Shown here: piece by piece, positions 18,629-32,497 of the stretch
Layout of the letters: every line of letters starts with the position of its first letter
How positions within the stretch are numbered: position 1 is the stretch's first letter
Source: Stutzerimonas stutzeri
GTDB taxonomy: Bacteria; Pseudomonadota; Gammaproteobacteria; Pseudomonadales; Pseudomonadaceae
Assembly: GCF_024448985.1 (NCBI RefSeq)
Contig: NZ_JAMOII010000004.1
Coordinates: forward strand, 186,001 to 250,000
Length of the DNA: 64,000 nt
Reading direction: 5' to 3'
Program-made: the position numbers and the translations under genes
Notes under the pieces: generated by a model
Databases searched by the model: none
The model's input: only the letters and a program-made list of their open reading frames with translations
What the model was told of the DNA's origin: nothing

Positions 18629-18632
<4 letters not shown>
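17871..18632 (-). CDS. yadH: ABC-2 type exporter permease (YadH-like)
   Basis: A 253-residue inner-membrane protein with six hydrophobic segments. It has the ABC-2 permease features [24 protein letters not shown] in the first half, and [21 protein letters not shown] with [13 protein letters not shown] in the second. This matches YadH/NodJ-type permeases that work with YadG ATPases. The substrate is unknown. Its start overlaps the stop of the ATPase gene by four bases, so the subunits are translationally coupled. Confidence 0.9.
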
Positions 18633-21580
<2,948 letters not shown>

Positions 21581-21635
21581 CGGCACTTAGCCGGCTCGAC
21601 TCAGTCAGAAGATCAACAATAAGAAAGGAGTCCCC

Positions 21636-22013
21636 ATGTTCCGGCGAAGCATTTTATCGCTGCTGCTCTTCGGCCTTTGCGCCACTCAAACACCCATTGC
21701 CGCACCACAACCTGCGGAAGCCTGCCGTGACGAGCGCAAAATCCTTGGCGAGCAGATTCAAGATGCCCGTCTGAAGGGCGAGGACGGCCATCGCCGGGCA
21801 CTCGAAGAACGGGTAAATATCCTTAATGAACGCTGCCGCGGCCTGGTCCCGATCCAACCCAACCATGCCGAGGTGGAGCGGGCGACTCGACTGGCCAGCG
21901 AGCGGGAAGCGCAGCTGCGCGAAGCGCTCGGAACGGGTGATGCGCAGATGATCGAAGTGCACAAGCGACGCCTGGATCAGGCTCGGGAAAAGCTCGAAGC
22001 GGCCAAGCGCTGA
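21636..22013 (+). CDS. Exported DUF1090-family protein
   Basis: A 125-residue protein with a signal peptide of about 22 residues, then a small charged coiled-coil-like protein. The pair of cysteines (ACRDERKILGEQI and LNERCRGL) and the pattern of a helix pair match DUF1090 (YqjC-like) periplasmic proteins of unknown function. The last 50 residues are a highly charged helix. AAGGAG precedes ATG. Confidence 0.75.
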   Translation: MFRRSILSLLLFGLCATQTPIAAPQPAEACRDERKILGEQIQDARLKGEDGHRRALEERVNILNERCRGLVPIQPNHAEVERATRLASEREAQLREALGTGDAQMIEVHKRRLDQAREKLEAAKR

Positions 22014-22043
22014 AGGCAAAAGAGGCCAGATCCAAGGTCCGTA

Positions 22044-22490
22044 TCAATAGGCACGAAACTCTTTGTGGCAAGCCTCGCAGGCATCCTCCACTCGCTGGAA
22101 AGTCGGCGCGACGCTCTCGGCCGTCACCGGCTTCTGAGCCGTCACGGCGACCAGCGCGGCAGTATGCGCTTCCAGTTCGCGGGCCAGCTGATTGAAACGC
22201 TCTTGCTTGTGCCAGACGTCCTCGCGAGCGTCGCTCTGCTCTTCCTTGACCTCCGGATAATGCTGCCAGGGTTGCCGCGACAGCTCGTCCAGCTCTATCG
22301 CGCCGCTGGCAAAGCTCTGCGAATCGAACGGCAGCCGGCCTCGCAGCATGCCGCCAAGGTCTTCCTTGGTATCCAGCATCTGCTGATAGATGGCCTTGCG
22401 CTTGCCGAGTGGCGAGTCGGGATCGATGCGATCACAGCCGGCCAATGCGAAAACGGCGACCAGCAAAACACTCAACGGGATCAGCTTCAC
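22044..22490 (-). CDS. Cytochrome c-prime-like lipoprotein
   Basis: A 148-residue lipoprotein with signal ending FALAGC (Cys18). The C-terminus holds a single haem-binding motif CEACHKEF, located at the end of the protein as in class II cytochromes c (c-prime fold, four-helix bundle). The preceding segments are consistent with four amphipathic helices. Cytochromes of this group bind NO or transfer electrons in the periplasm; which applies here is not shown. The start is GTG at 22490 with a weak GAGTGG site. Confidence 0.78.
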   Translation of the reverse strand: MKLIPLSVLLVAVFALAGCDRIDPDSPLGKRKAIYQQMLDTKEDLGGMLRGRLPFDSQSFASGAIELDELSRQPWQHYPEVKEEQSDAREDVWHKQERFNQLARELEAHTAALVAVTAQKPVTAESVAPTFQRVEDACEACHKEFRAY

Positions 22491-22557
22491 GGTTCAACCA
22501 CTCGAAACACGACGGCTGGCGATTATCCCCGCAAGCGGCAGTTTCACCAAACGTCCG

Positions 22558-22992
22558 CTACTGCGACCATTCACCGCCCGCGCTTTCACAGTCAATCTTG
22601 GCCTGAGCGCGATCAGTCGATTCGTAGTTATACGTCACGATGCGCGCCTCTTCAGGCAAGGTCGTTGGCGCTGGCGAGCCGTCCGCCTGCGTACCAGTGG
22701 CGCGTTCGTTGGCCAGCGTCTCCGGCGTGATCGCTGCGGTGCATATCCCGAAATGGCCAGACGGGCAGCTGTCGCGGATTTCACGCCGTGAATTCTTCAC
22801 CGCCTCGGTGTCACTGCAAACCCAATCAATGGCTTCAACATCCACTCCCTGAAATTCGAAGCACTTTTCGGTGACCACCGGCGGCGGTACGGCGCCCGAG
22901 GTTTCAGCTTTGACATAACAGGAATTGGCTGCCACCGGCAGGCTCAACGCAGCGATAGATGCAAGCAGAACAGAACGGAACAAGAGGTTCAT
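22558..22992 (-). CDS. Cys-rich exported protein of unknown function
   Basis: A 144-residue protein with a clear signal peptide (MNLLFRSVLLASIAALSLPVAA) and ATG 22992 preceded by GGAG. The mature part has six cysteines (NSCYV, EKCFE, WVCSD, DSCPS, GICTA, IDCES) that could form three disulfides in the periplasm. No known domain is recognised. It diverges from the ahcY leader. Confidence 0.65.
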   Translation of the reverse strand: MNLLFRSVLLASIAALSLPVAANSCYVKAETSGAVPPPVVTEKCFEFQGVDVEAIDWVCSDTEAVKNSRREIRDSCPSGHFGICTAAITPETLANERATGTQADGSPAPTTLPEEARIVTYNYESTDRAQAKIDCESAGGEWSQ

Positions 22993-23159
22993 GTTGGCAG
23001 CTCCTGTAGATCGTCGCCCGGCGAGGCTCACCGAACCTTTAGGTTTGACCGCCGGGGTTCTGTTGGAGTTCGGCAAACGGACGGCTCATCGGCGCTCACG
23101 CCATGCATCGAATCGCGCTACGGCGCCAAGAATCCCCGCCAGCATGCGCTGCACCGGGC

Positions 23160-23188
23160 TTGGGAATACTCGCGGTCGCGGCTATAAT
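23160..23188 (+). promoter_or_regulatory. Sigma-70 promoter for ahcY leader
   Basis: TTGGGA (23160-23165), a 17-bp spacer and a perfect TATAAT (23183-23188). Transcription would start near 23195, giving a leader of about 210 nt that contains the whole predicted riboswitch. Confidence 0.7.
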
Positions 23189-23235
23189 CGTCGGGTTTCA
23201 CACGGTCGACACTGTTCGACCGTGCCCGCCACCTG

Positions 23236-23375
23236 TCCGAGGGGCGCTGCAGCAGGTTTTTGAAACTTGTTGGACTTGCAAGCGACGCTGTTTACCTGGC
23301 GCGCCGCAGCAGATCCAATCAGGCATCACCTGTCAGGCTCGGATGGGGCGTTAACCATACGCATCAACGGCGCCC
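23236..23375 (+). ncRNA. S-adenosylhomocysteine (SAH) riboswitch
   Basis: The leader of ahcY matches the SAH riboswitch consensus. P1 is TCCGAG (23236-23241) with CTCGGA (23338-23343). The conserved core GGGGCGCTGC (23241-23250) follows P1, and CAGGCTCG (23334-23341) closes it. P4 is CGTT (23349-23352) with AACG (23366-23369). The pseudoknot strand GCGCCC (23370-23375) complements GGGCGC (23242-23247). P2 is closed by CAGGT/ACCTG and is much longer than usual (about 85 nt). SAH binding in this class raises expression of ahcY, whose product removes SAH. Confidence 0.85.
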
Positions 23376-23405
23376 ATTCGCACAAAACGAATGGAGAACT
23401 CTTCA

Positions 23406-24815
23406 ATGAGCGCTGTCATGACGCCTGCCGGTTTCACTGATTTCAAGGTCGCCGACATTTCCCTGGCTGACTGGGGTCGCCGCGAGATCATCATCGCCGA
23501 ATCGGAAATGCCCGCACTGATGGGCCTGCGCCGTAAATACGCCGGCGAGCAGCCACTCAAAGGTGCGAAGATCCTCGGCTGCATCCATATGACCATCCAG
23601 ACCGCCGTGCTGATCGAGACGCTAACCGCCCTCGGCGCCGAAGTACGCTGGTCCAGCTGTAACATCTTCTCGACTCAGGATCAGGCCGCTGCAGCCATCG
23701 CCGCCGCCGGCACCCCGGTGTTCGCCTGGAAAGGCGAGACCGAAGAAGAATACGAATGGTGCATCGAGCAGACCATCCTCAAGGATGGCCAGCCGTGGGA
23801 CGCCAACATGATCCTCGACGATGGCGGCGATCTCACCCAGATCCTGCATGACAAGTACCCACAGGTACTCGAGCGCGTCCACGGCGTGACCGAAGAAACC
23901 ACCACGGGCGTGCATCGCCTGCAGGACATGCTGAAGAAAGGCACCCTGAAGATCCCGGCGATCAACGTCAACGACTCGGTCACCAAGAGCAAGAACGACA
24001 ACAAGTACGGCTGCCGCCACAGCCTCAACGACGCTATCAAGCGCGCCACAGACCACCTTCTCTCCGGCAAGCAGGCGCTGGTCATTGGCTACGGCGACGT
24101 GGGCAAGGGCTCGGCACAGTCGCTGCGCCAGGAAGGCATGATCGTCAAGGTCTCCGAAGTCGACCCGATCTGCGCCATGCAGGCCTGCATGGACGGTTTC
24201 GAACTGGTCTCTCCGTACAAAGACGGGCTCAACGACGGCACCGACGCCAGCATCGATACCGCGCTGCTGGGCAAGATCGACCTGATCGTCACCACCACTG
24301 GCAACGCCAATGTCTGTGATGCGGGCATGCTCAAGGCTCTGAAGAAGCGTGCCGTAGTCTGCAACATCGGTCACTTCGACAACGAGATCGACACCGCCTT
24401 CATGCGCAAGAACTGGGCCTGGGAAGAGGTCAAGCCGCAGGTGCACAAGATCCACCGCACCGGCACTGGCAGCTTCGATGCGCAGAATGATGACTACCTT
24501 ATCCTGCTCGCCGAAGGCCGCCTGGTGAACCTGGGCAACGCCACCGGCCACCCAAGCCGCATCATGGACGGTTCCTTTGCCAACCAGGTGCTGGCGCAGA
24601 TCCACCTGTTCAATGAGAAGTTCGCCGATCTGCCGGTCGTGGAAAAGACCAAGAACGTCACCGTCATGGTCCTGCCGAAGAAGCTCGACGAGGAAGTCGC
24701 CGCCGAAATGGTCCGTGGCTTCGGCGGGGTGATCACCCAGCTGACGCCGAAACAGGCCGAGTACATCGGCGTCGAGGTTGAAGGGCCGTTCAAGCCGGAC
24801 AGCTATCGGTATTAA
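23406..24815 (+). CDS. ahcY: Adenosylhomocysteinase (SAH hydrolase)
   Basis: A 469-residue NAD-dependent S-adenosylhomocysteine hydrolase. It splits SAH into adenosine and homocysteine, relieving inhibition of methyltransferases. Motifs: [15 protein letters not shown] near the N-terminus, the NAD loop [15 protein letters not shown], the [13 protein letters not shown] active-site segment, and the C-terminal PDSYRY. ATG 23406 is chosen because GGAG (23393-23396) serves it and overlaps the earlier ATG at 23391. It is under the SAH riboswitch and precedes metF, separated by a heptamer hairpin array. Confidence 0.98.
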   Translation: MSAVMTPAGFTDFKVADISLADWGRREIIIAESEMPALMGLRRKYAGEQPLKGAKILGCIHMTIQTAVLIETLTALGAEVRWSSCNIFSTQDQAAAAIAAAGTPVFAWKGETEEEYEWCIEQTILKDGQPWDANMILDDGGDLTQILHDKYPQVLERVHGVTEETTTGVHRLQDMLKKGTLKIPAINVNDSVTKSKNDNKYGCRHSLNDAIKRATDHLLSGKQALVIGYGDVGKGSAQSLRQEGMIVKVSEVDPICAMQACMDGFELVSPYKDGLNDGTDASIDTALLGKIDLIVTTTGNANVCDAGMLKALKKRAVVCNIGHFDNEIDTAFMRKNWAWEEVKPQVHKIHRTGTGSFDAQNDDYLILLAEGRLVNLGNATGHPSRIMDGSFANQVLAQIHLFNEKFADLPVVEKTKNVTVMVLPKKLDEEVAAEMVRGFGGVITQLTPKQAEYIGVEVEGPFKPDSYRY

Positions 24816-24816
24816 T

Positions 24817-24906
24817 AGCTGGAAGCTGGAAAGCTGGAAGCCAGAAGCAGTCGGGGAATTCCCGCTGCTTTGGCTTCCAGCTTCAAGCTTCAAGCTTCAA
24901 GCTTGG
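24817..24906. repeat. Heptamer inverted-repeat array (ahcY/metF)
   Basis: Tandem AGCTGGA-type units (24817-24840) and, after about 30 nt, tandem AGCTTCA-type units in inverted orientation (24871-24904) can pair into a long hairpin. The array fills the ahcY-metF gap and ends ten bases before the metF ATG, where no good ribosome site is otherwise visible. Confidence 0.75.
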
Positions 24907-24915
24907 TAAAAATAA

Positions 24916-25767
24916 ATGACTTCTCTGAATCGCCCTTCGATTAGCTTCGAGTTCTTCCCCACCAAGACCGATGCCGGGCACGAAAAACTGCTGGCCACCG
25001 CACGCCGGCTGGCCGAATACAAGCCGGACTTCTTCTCCTGCACCTATGGCGCTGGCGGCTCAACCCGCGATCGCACGCTGAATACCGTGTTGCAGCTCGA
25101 CGGCGAGGTGAAGGTTCCGACCGCGCCGCACCTGTCCTGCGTGGGCGACAGCCAGCAGGAGCTACGCGAGCTGCTGAATCTCTACAAGGACGCCGGCATC
25201 AAGCGTATCGTCGCGCTACGGGGCGACCTGCCGTCCGGCATGGGCATGGCCAGCGGCGAGCTGCGCTATGCCAACGAACTGGTGGAATTCATTCGCGCCG
25301 AGACGGGCGATCACTTCCATATCGAAATCGCCGCTTATCCGGAAATGCATCCGCAGGCGCGCAATTTCGAGGACGATCTGGCCAACTTCGTACGCAAGGC
25401 CCAGGCTGGCGCCAGCAGCGCTATCACTCAGTACTTCTTCAACGCCGACTGCTACTTCTATTTCGTCGAGCGGGTGCGCAAGCTGGGTGTGGAAACGCCG
25501 ATCGTGCCGGGCATCATGCCGATCACCAACTACAGCAAACTGGCGCGCTTCTCCGACGCCTGCGGCGCGGAAATCCCGCGCTGGGTGCGTAAGCAGCTGG
25601 AGTCCTATGGTGACGACATGCCCAGCATCCAGGCCTTCGGCGAGCAGGTCATCAGCGAGATGTCCGAGAAGCTGCTCGCTGGCGGCGCGCCGGGTCTGCA
25701 CTTCTACACGCTGAACCAGGCCGAGCCGAGCCTGGCGATCTGGGACAACCTCGGGCTGTCCCGCTGA
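24916..25767 (+). CDS. metF: Methylenetetrahydrofolate reductase
   Basis: A 283-residue FAD-dependent reductase that makes 5-methyltetrahydrofolate for methionine synthesis. Typical segments: ISFEFFPTKTD at the start, SCTYGAGGSTRDRT, RIVALRGDLP, IEIAAYPEMHP and ITQYFFNADCY. The gene follows ahcY on the same strand, as in other Pseudomonas genomes, so recycling of homocysteine is grouped with SAH removal. The ribosome site is weak, with only GG about nine bases before ATG. A hairpin follows the stop. Confidence 0.97.
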   Translation: MTSLNRPSISFEFFPTKTDAGHEKLLATARRLAEYKPDFFSCTYGAGGSTRDRTLNTVLQLDGEVKVPTAPHLSCVGDSQQELRELLNLYKDAGIKRIVALRGDLPSGMGMASGELRYANELVEFIRAETGDHFHIEIAAYPEMHPQARNFEDDLANFVRKAQAGASSAITQYFFNADCYFYFVERVRKLGVETPIVPGIMPITNYSKLARFSDACGAEIPRWVRKQLESYGDDMPSIQAFGEQVISEMSEKLLAGGAPGLHFYTLNQAEPSLAIWDNLGLSR

Positions 25768-25775
25768 TCACTTTG

Positions 25776-25802
25776 CCAGCTCCCTGCGAAACAGGGAGCT
25801 GG
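25776..25802 (+). terminator. Hairpin after metF
   Basis: CCAGCTCCCTG and CAGGGAGCTGG form a perfect 11-bp stem around CGAAA, nine bases after the metF stop. No T-run follows, so it may be a weak terminator or an RNA-stabilising stem. Confidence 0.55.
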
Positions 25803-25856
25803 CCAATGAACCTGCGAACTGCCACACTGTCCCACCAATGCGGCGTTAACAAGCTC

Positions 25857-25865
25857 TGTTATACT
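25857..25865 (+). promoter_or_regulatory. Extended -10 promoter for rhlE
   Basis: TG-N-TATACT is an extended -10 element; no good -35 is seen. It would give an untranslated leader of about 130 nt before rhlE. Confidence 0.4.
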
Positions 25866-26003
25866 CCGCGTTTCCGCCAGGCTTACGTCCGGATGTCGGC
25901 ATTCTCCCAAATGCGACAGGACCGGACGGGATCGCACGCCAGTCGCGATTCGGGCCAGGCATGACCATCCCGGGGCTTCGCCCTCTACAAGACAGGATTA
26001 CTC

Positions 26004-27815
26004 ATGTCCTTTGCTTCCCTCGGTCTCTCCGAGGCTTTAGCCGGTGCCGTCGAGGCCGCTGGCTATACCCAGCCTACACCAGTGCAACAGCGGGCCATTC
26101 CCGCCGTGTTGCAACGACGCGACCTAATGGTCGCCGCACAGACAGGCACCGGTAAGACCGGTGGGTTCGCCCTTCCTGTACTCGAATTGCTGTTCCCCGG
26201 CGGTCATCCAGACCGGGAACACCGCCACGGCCCGCGCCAGCCTCGCGTGCTGGTGCTGACACCCACCCGCGAACTCGCCGCGCAAGTACACGACAGCTTC
26301 AAGGTCTACGCCCGCGATCTGCCGCTGAAAAGCGCAGTGATCTTCGGTGGCGTCGGCATGAATCCGCAGGTCCAGGCCATCGCCAAGGGCCTCGACGTGC
26401 TCGTGGCTTGTCCGGGTCGCCTGCTCGATCTGGCCAACCAGAAGGCCGTTGATCTCGGCCACGTGGAAATACTCGTCCTCGATGAAGCCGACCGCATGCT
26501 CGACATGGGCTTCATCCATGACGTCAAGAAGGTGCTGGCCAAGCTGCCCGCCAAGCGGCAGAACCTGCTGTTCTCGGCGACCTTCTCCAAGGACATCACC
26601 GACCTGGCCGGCAAGCTGCTGCACGAGCCGGAGCGCATCGAGGTCACGCCGCCGAACACCACGGTCGAGCGCATCGAGCAACGCGTGTTCCGCATCGCCT
26701 CCAGCCACAAGCGCGCGTTGCTTGCGCACCTGATCACTCAGGGCGCCTGGGAACAGGTGCTGGTATTCACCCGTACCAAGCATGGCGCCAACCGCCTAGC
26801 CGAATACCTCGACAAGCACGGCTTGCCGGCCGTCGCGATTCACGGCAACAAGAGCCAGAACGCTCGGACCAAGGCGCTGGCCGACTTCAAAGCCAATCAG
26901 GTAAGAATCCTGGTCGCCACCGATATCGCCGCACGCGGCCTGGATATCGATCAACTGCCGCACGTGGTCAACTTCGAGTTGCCCAACGTCGAAGAAGACT
27001 ACGTTCACCGCATCGGTCGTACCGGCCGGGCCGGTCGCAGCGGTGAGGCCATCTCGCTGGTCGCGCCGGACGAAGAAAAGCTGCTCAAAGGCATCGAGCG
27101 GATGACCAAGCAGAGGATTCCGGATGGCGATCTGATGGGTTTCGATGCCAGCACCATCGAGGCGGAAAAACCCGAAGTGCGCGAAGCACGCCAACCGCGC
27201 CCAGCACGCAACAGCGAGCGCAAGCCGCGTGCAGCCAAGGCGGCCGAAACCAATGCCGAACCAAAAGAGCGTGAGCGCAACCGCCGCAGCCGGAACAAAC
27301 CGCGCAACGCCAATGCCAGCCAAGGCTCAACGACTGCGGGAGCCGCCGCGGCACCGGTCAGTTGTCCTCCACGTCTGCCCAGTGACCGAGATCCAGAAGT
27401 GTTTCTCGATGACGATCTGGACAACTTTGGCAATCGCGTCGATTACGTCAGCCCTTACCAGAACAAGCAGGGCCGTGGCCGTCGCCCGGGCACTCCCGCG
27501 CAACCCGGTGGCGGCCAACCCCGCGCTGCGGCAGGTCCGCGCGGCGGTGGTACGGACTCGTCAGGCGCCGCCGGCAAAGGCAAACGGAAGCCGGGCCAAC
27601 CCCGCGACGGTCAACCACGACGCAAGAACGAAGGACGTCGGATCGACAACGATAGCCGCGCCCGTCAGGATGTTGCAGCCAAGCCGAAGGAGAAGCAGCC
27701 AGTGATCATCCATAAGGAATCGAAACTCGATCGATTGCCAAGCGTGGAGCAACTGGATCAGCTTCCGACAAAGCCTCGCGGCGAGAAGCCAGCATTGCTG
27801 ACCCGCAACCGCTGA
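26004..27815 (+). CDS. rhlE: DEAD-box RNA helicase RhlE
   Basis: A 603-residue DEAD-box helicase. Core motifs in order: Q motif [14 protein letters not shown], motif [13 protein letters not shown], Ia [39 protein letters not shown] and [13 protein letters not shown]. The core ends near residue 380. The remaining 220 residues are low complexity, very basic and Pro/Gly/Asn-rich, a typical RNA-binding tail that is long for the family. Members unwind RNA in ribosome assembly or decay, especially in the cold. A strong terminator follows. Confidence 0.95.
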   Translation: MSFASLGLSEALAGAVEAAGYTQPTPVQQRAIPAVLQRRDLMVAAQTGTGKTGGFALPVLELLFPGGHPDREHRHGPRQPRVLVLTPTRELAAQVHDSFKVYARDLPLKSAVIFGGVGMNPQVQAIAKGLDVLVACPGRLLDLANQKAVDLGHVEILVLDEADRMLDMGFIHDVKKVLAKLPAKRQNLLFSATFSKDITDLAGKLLHEPERIEVTPPNTTVERIEQRVFRIASSHKRALLAHLITQGAWEQVLVFTRTKHGANRLAEYLDKHGLPAVAIHGNKSQNARTKALADFKANQVRILVATDIAARGLDIDQLPHVVNFELPNVEEDYVHRIGRTGRAGRSGEAISLVAPDEEKLLKGIERMTKQRIPDGDLMGFDASTIEAEKPEVREARQPRPARNSERKPRAAKAAETNAEPKERERNRRSRNKPRNANASQGSTTAGAAAAPVSCPPRLPSDRDPEVFLDDDLDNFGNRVDYVSPYQNKQGRGRRPGTPAQPGGGQPRAAAGPRGGGTDSSGAAGKGKRKPGQPRDGQPRRKNEGRRIDNDSRARQDVAAKPKEKQPVIIHKESKLDRLPSVEQLDQLPTKPRGEKPALLTRNR

Positions 27816-27828
27816 TTCGAGACGCTAA

Positions 27829-27864
27829 ACAAGAACGCCGCCCCAAAGGGCGGCGTTCTTGTTT
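27829..27864. terminator. rhlE / oprM bidirectional terminator
   Basis: AAGAACGCCGCCC (27831-27843) and GGGCGGCGTTCTT (27848-27860) form a perfect 13-bp stem with CAAA loop, followed by GTTTG. It lies between convergent genes. Confidence 0.9.
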
Positions 27865-27911
27865 GTGCAACCGTGAACATGTGCGGCGAGCACTGCCGCC
27901 CGGCGAAGCAA

Positions 27912-29339
27912 TCAGCCTTCGCCGGGAATCGGCTCGGCTTGCATGTCCCAGCCGCCACCCAATGCCTTGAACAGATTGACCTCGCTGATCATCTGCGCCA
28001 GACGATCAGCAATGTACTGCTGCTGCACGTCGAACAGCTGGCGCTGAGCGTCGAGCAAGGTCAGGTAGCTATCCACGCCGGTGCGGTAACGTCGTTCGGC
28101 CAGGCGGAAATAATCTTCACTAGTGTCCAGCAAGTCACGCTGAGCCTGGACCTGACGGGTATAGGTCGCCTGGGCGGCCAAGCCGTCGGACACCTCACGA
28201 AATGCGGTCTGGATGGCCGTCTCGTACTGTGCAACCTGGATGTTACGGCTGATTTGCGCGTAATCGAGATTGGCGCGCAGCTGCCCGGCATTGAAGATGG
28301 GCACGCTGATGCTCGGCGAGAACGTCCAATAACTGGAACCACCATCAAACAAGCCGGATAGCTCGCTGCTCGCCGTACCCGCCGCGCCGGTCAGGCTGAT
28401 CCGCGGAAAAAAAGCCGCTCGGGCAGCGCCAATATTCGCGTTTGCTGCCCTGAGCTGACGCTCGGCCTGAATAATGTCGGGACGCTTGTGGAGCAGGTCG
28501 GAAGGCAGGCCGATTGGCAGCACCGCCAGTTGCTCGCGCTCCAGATCGCCGGCAGCCGGAAGGCCGGCGGGGATGTTCTGACCGAGAAGCAGGGTCAACG
28601 CGTTACGGTCCTGAGCGACCTGGCGGGTGTACTGTTCGATGCGTACCCGCGCCGAATCCACGGCACTGCGGGCCTGGCTGAGCTCGAGCGCCGAAGCGAC
28701 GCCCACATCGAAGCTGTGCTGCGTCAATCCAAGGCTCTGCTCGTAGGTCTTCAGCGTGTCGCGGCTGACCTGAAGCAGGGCCTGATCAGCCTGCAGGGTC
28801 AACCAGGCGTTGGCAACGCTGGCGATCAGGCTGATCTGCGTGCTGCGCTGTGCCGCTTCGGTCGCGAAGTATTCCTGCAGCGCCTGCTCGCGCAGGCTGT
28901 CGAGACGGCCAAACAGATCCAGCTCCCAGGAGACGCCGAACGTGGCGCTGTATTGACTGCTAATGCCGCTCTGCCCGGTCTGGTTGAGATCGCCAGGTGT
29001 ACGGGTGCGACTGCCGCTACCGTCGGCACTTACCAGCGGCAGCAGATCGGCGCGCTGGATGCGATACAACGCGCGATAGGCGTCGACGTTAAGTGCCGCA
29101 ACCCGTAGATCACGGTTATTTTCCAGCGCCACTTCGATCAGCTGGCGCAACGCGGGATCGCGGAAAAACGCTGTCCAGCCCAGATTGATCTGCTCCTGGG
29201 TCGCAGCAGATGTGCCCTCATAGGCCTGGCCTTCCGGCCAGCTGGCCGCCGTGGGCGCATCAGGGCGCTGGTATTCGGGAATCAACGAGCATCCGCTAAG
29301 CGCAGCCAGCAGTGCCAAAGTCAGTACCGACTTGTTCAT
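27912..29339 (-). CDS. oprM: Outer-membrane efflux channel OprM/TtgC
   Basis: A 475-residue TolC-family outer-membrane lipoprotein of an RND pump. The signal ends [10 protein letters not shown] with Cys17 lipidated, followed by [12 protein letters not shown]. Two outer-membrane-factor repeats are visible, including [14 protein letters not shown] and the [26 protein letters not shown] region, written in part. It overlaps mexB by ATGA, so it is translated with the pump. In the P. stutzeri group the same operon has been described as TbtABM and in P. putida as TtgABC. Confidence 0.95.
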   Translation of the reverse strand: MNKSVLTLALLAALSGCSLIPEYQRPDAPTAASWPEGQAYEGTSAATQEQINLGWTAFFRDPALRQLIEVALENNRDLRVAALNVDAYRALYRIQRADLLPLVSADGSGSRTRTPGDLNQTGQSGISSQYSATFGVSWELDLFGRLDSLREQALQEYFATEAAQRSTQISLIASVANAWLTLQADQALLQVSRDTLKTYEQSLGLTQHSFDVGVASALELSQARSAVDSARVRIEQYTRQVAQDRNALTLLLGQNIPAGLPAAGDLEREQLAVLPIGLPSDLLHKRPDIIQAERQLRAANANIGAARAAFFPRISLTGAAGTASSELSGLFDGGSSYWTFSPSISVPIFNAGQLRANLDYAQISRNIQVAQYETAIQTAFREVSDGLAAQATYTRQVQAQRDLLDTSEDYFRLAERRYRTGVDSYLTLLDAQRQLFDVQQQYIADRLAQMISEVNLFKALGGGWDMQAEPIPGEG

Positions 29340-32300
29340 TGCGCATCTCCCTTCGGTTCTTCAGTGGCGTTTTTTTTACGCTCACCCAGTGAAGACACCA
29401 GAACATAGAACAGCGGCACCCAGAAAATGACCAGCAACGTCGCCGTCACCATGCCACCGATGACGCCCGTACCGATAGCGTGCGAGCTGCCAGCGCCTGC
29501 ACCGCTCGCCATCGCCAGCGGTACCACGCCGAGGGTGAAGGCCAGCGAGGTCATGACGATCGGACGCAAGCGCATGCGGCACGCCTGGACCGCCGCATCG
29601 AAGCGGCTCATGCCTTGTTCGTGCAGATCTTTGGCGAACTCGACGATCAGAATCGCGTTCTTCGCGGTCAGACCGATGGTCGTCAGCAGACCTACCTGGA
29701 AGAACACGTCATTGGACAAGCCGCGGCCCAGGGTAGCAAGCAGTGCACCGATGACACCCAGCGGCACCACCAGCATTACCGCGAATGGAATCGACCAGCT
29801 TTCATAGAGCGCCGCCAGACAGAGGAATACCACCAGCAAGGACAACGCATAGAGCGCCGGCGCCTGATCGCCGGACAGACGTTCCTCATAGGACAGTCCC
29901 GTCCAGGACACACCTACGCCTGACGGTAGCTGCTGCGCGAGTCGCTCGACCTCGGCCATCGCATCACCCGTACTGTAACCCGGAGCCGCTTCACCGAGGA
30001 TTTCCATCGCCGAAACGCCGTTGTAGCGCGACAGCTTGGGCGAGCCATAAACCCATTTGCCACTGCCGAACGCGCTGAACGGAACCATTTCGCCTTGATC
30101 GTTGCGCACGAACCACTTGTCGAAATCTTCCGGCCCCATGCGCGAAGGCGCCGCGCCCTGCATGTAAACCTTCTTTACTCGCCCCCGATCGATGAAGTCG
30201 TTGACGTAGCTCGACCCCCAGCCAATCGACAGCGCACTGTTAATCTGGTCTAGCGAGACGCCCAACGTCCGTGCCTTCTCGTCATCGATCAGCAGCTGAT
30301 ATTGAGGTTCGTCGTTCAGGCCGTTCGGGCGCACCCCTTGCAGCACTGAGCTCTGCGCAGCCAGGCCCAAGAACTGGTTGCGCGCGCCCATCAGGGCTTC
30401 ATGGCCGAGGCCGGCACGATCTTGTAGATAGAAGTTGAAGCCGGTTGCGTTGCCCAGCTCCATGACCGCAGGTGGCGCAAATGCGAACACCTGCGCATCG
30501 CGGTATATGGCGAAATGCTCCTGGGCGCGCTGCGCCAGAGCGAAGACACTATCTTCTGCATCCGGACGCTCGTCCCAGGGTTTCAGACCGATGAACGCCA
30601 GCGCTGAATTCTGGCCACGACCGGCGAAGTTGAAGCCAGTAACGGTAAACACCGAATTGACCACGTCGCTTTCTTCTTTGAGTAGATACTCACGCATCGC
30701 ATCCACGGTCTTTTGGGTACGCTCGGCAGTCGAGCCCACGGGCGTCTGAACCTGCGCAAACAATACGCCTTGATCCTCATCCGGTAAAAACGAGCTGGGC
30801 AGACGACTGAACAGCACCGCCAACCCCGCAACGACAACGAGATAAATGATGATGAAGGGAATCTTGCGCTTCAGCACAGCAACGACACCCTTCTCGTAGC
30901 GGTTCACGCCACGATCGAAGGTGCGGTTGAACCAGCCGAAGAAACCGCGTTTCTCGTGGTGGTGGCCTTTCTCGATCGGCTTAAGCATGGTCGCGCAAAG
31001 CGCCGGGGTAAATATCAGCGCTACCAGCACGGATAAGGTCATCGCCGAGGCGATGGTAATCGAGAACTGTCGGTAGATGACGCCAGTAGAGCCGCCGAAA
31101 AAGGCCATCGGCAGGAACACGGCGGATAGAACCAGGCCGATGCCGATCAGCGCGCCTTGGATCTGCCCCATGGATTTACGTGTCGCCTCCAGCGGCGAGA
31201 GCCCCTCTTCGGCCATTACACGTTCAACGTTCTCCACCACGACGATGGCATCGTCCACCAACAGGCCGATCGCCAGGACCATTGCGAACATGGTCAGGGT
31301 ATTGACACTGAAGCCGAACACCGCCAACAAGCCGAAAGTACCCAGCAACACTACCGGCACCGCCAGCGTCGGAATCAGCGTCGCGCGGAAATTCTGCAGA
31401 AAGAGGTACATCACCAGAAACACCAGTACGATGGCCTCGAACAGGGTATGCACCACGTTAGTAATGGATGTCGAGACCACTGGGGACGTGTCGTACGGAT
31501 AGACGATCTCCATCCCCGCCGGGAAGAACGGCTGCAAGTCACTGATGGTCTGGCGCACCGCTCTGGCGGTATCCAGTGCGTTGGCCCCGGTCGCCAGTTT
31601 GATGCCAATGCCGGCAGCAGGCATGCCGTTGTAGAGCGCGGTGATTGCAGAACGCTCGGCGCCCAGTTCAACCCTGGCGACATCCTTCAGACGCACCTGG
31701 GAGCCGTCGCCGTTGACCTTCAATAGAATTTCGCGGAACTGCTCGGGCGTCTGCAGCCGCGTCTTGCCGATAATCGTGGCACTCAGCTGCTGCCCTGGAA
31801 CCGCTGGCAGCCCACCGAACTGACCAGCGGAGACCTGCACGTTCTGGGTGCGGATTGCATTGGCCACATCAGTCGGCGTGAGCTGAAAGTTGTTCAGCTT
31901 GGCCGGCTCCAGCCAGATGCGCATCGCGTACTGCGAGCCGAACACCTGGAAATCGCCTACCCCATTGGTACGCGACAGGGGGTCCTGAATGTTGGAGACG
32001 ATATAGTCGGCCAAGTCGCTCTGGTTCATGCTGCCGTCCGCCGAGACGACGCCAACCACCATCAGGAAGTTTCGAACGGCCTTGGTTACGCGGATGCCCT
32101 GTTGCTGCACTTCCTGCGGCAGCAGGGGCGTGGCGAGCTGCAGTTTGTTTTGCACCTGAACCTGGGCGATGTCCGGATCGGTGCCCTGGTTGAAGGTAAT
32201 GGTAATCGTCATGCTGCCGTCGGAGTTACTCTCCGAGGAGATGTAACGCAGACCGTCGATACCATTCATCTGCTGCTCGATGACCTGCACAACGGTGTCC

Positions 32301-32473
32301 TGGACCGTCTGTGCCGAGGCGCCGGGATAGCTCACGGAAATGCCGACCGCAGGTGGAGCAATACTGGGGTACTGGTTGACCGGAAGACCCAGGATCGCCA
32401 GTCCCCCGGCGAGCATGATCACGAGGGCAATTACCCAGGCGAAGATGGGACGATCGATAAAGAATCTGGACAT
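29336..32473 (-). CDS. mexB: RND multidrug efflux transporter MexB/TtgB
   Basis: A 1045-residue HAE1-family inner-membrane transporter with the usual twelve transmembrane helices and two large periplasmic loops. Recognisable regions: [17 protein letters not shown] at the start, [17 protein letters not shown] with the paired aspartates of the proton relay in TM4, and [17 protein letters not shown] in TM10. It exports antibiotics and solvents by proton antiport. mexA lies 24 bp upstream and oprM overlaps downstream, so this is a complete tripartite operon. Confidence 0.97.
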   Translation of the reverse strand: MSRFFIDRPIFAWVIALVIMLAGGLAILGLPVNQYPSIAPPAVGISVSYPGASAQTVQDTVVQVIEQQMNGIDGLRYISSESNSDGSMTITITFNQGTDPDIAQVQVQNKLQLATPLLPQEVQQQGIRVTKAVRNFLMVVGVVSADGSMNQSDLADYIVSNIQDPLSRTNGVGDFQVFGSQYAMRIWLEPAKLNNFQLTPTDVANAIRTQNVQVSAGQFGGLPAVPGQQLSATIIGKTRLQTPEQFREILLKVNGDGSQVRLKDVARVELGAERSAITALYNGMPAAGIGIKLATGANALDTARAVRQTISDLQPFFPAGMEIVYPYDTSPVVSTSITNVVHTLFEAIVLVFLVMYLFLQNFRATLIPTLAVPVVLLGTFGLLAVFGFSVNTLTMFAMVLAIGLLVDDAIVVVENVERVMAEEGLSPLEATRKSMGQIQGALIGIGLVLSAVFLPMAFFGGSTGVIYRQFSITIASAMTLSVLVALIFTPALCATMLKPIEKGHHHEKRGFFGWFNRTFDRGVNRYEKGVVAVLKRKIPFIIIYLVVVAGLAVLFSRLPSSFLPDEDQGVLFAQVQTPVGSTAERTQKTVDAMREYLLKEESDVVNSVFTVTGFNFAGRGQNSALAFIGLKPWDERPDAEDSVFALAQRAQEHFAIYRDAQVFAFAPPAVMELGNATGFNFYLQDRAGLGHEALMGARNQFLGLAAQSSVLQGVRPNGLNDEPQYQLLIDDEKARTLGVSLDQINSALSIGWGSSYVNDFIDRGRVKKVYMQGAAPSRMGPEDFDKWFVRNDQGEMVPFSAFGSGKWVYGSPKLSRYNGVSAMEILGEAAPGYSTGDAMAEVERLAQQLPSGVGVSWTGLSYEERLSGDQAPALYALSLLVVFLCLAALYESWSIPFAVMLVVPLGVIGALLATLGRGLSNDVFFQVGLLTTIGLTAKNAILIVEFAKDLHEQGMSRFDAAVQACRMRLRPIVMTSLAFTLGVVPLAMASGAGAGSSHAIGTGVIGGMVTATLLVIFWVPLFYVLVSSLGERKKNATEEPKGDAQ

Positions 32474-32497
32474 TAGGTGGTAATCCTTGGCTCAGCC

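Noticed and set aside
23622-24893. 423-codon open frame opposite ahcY
   Set aside because: Antisense to a certain gene and has no family features.
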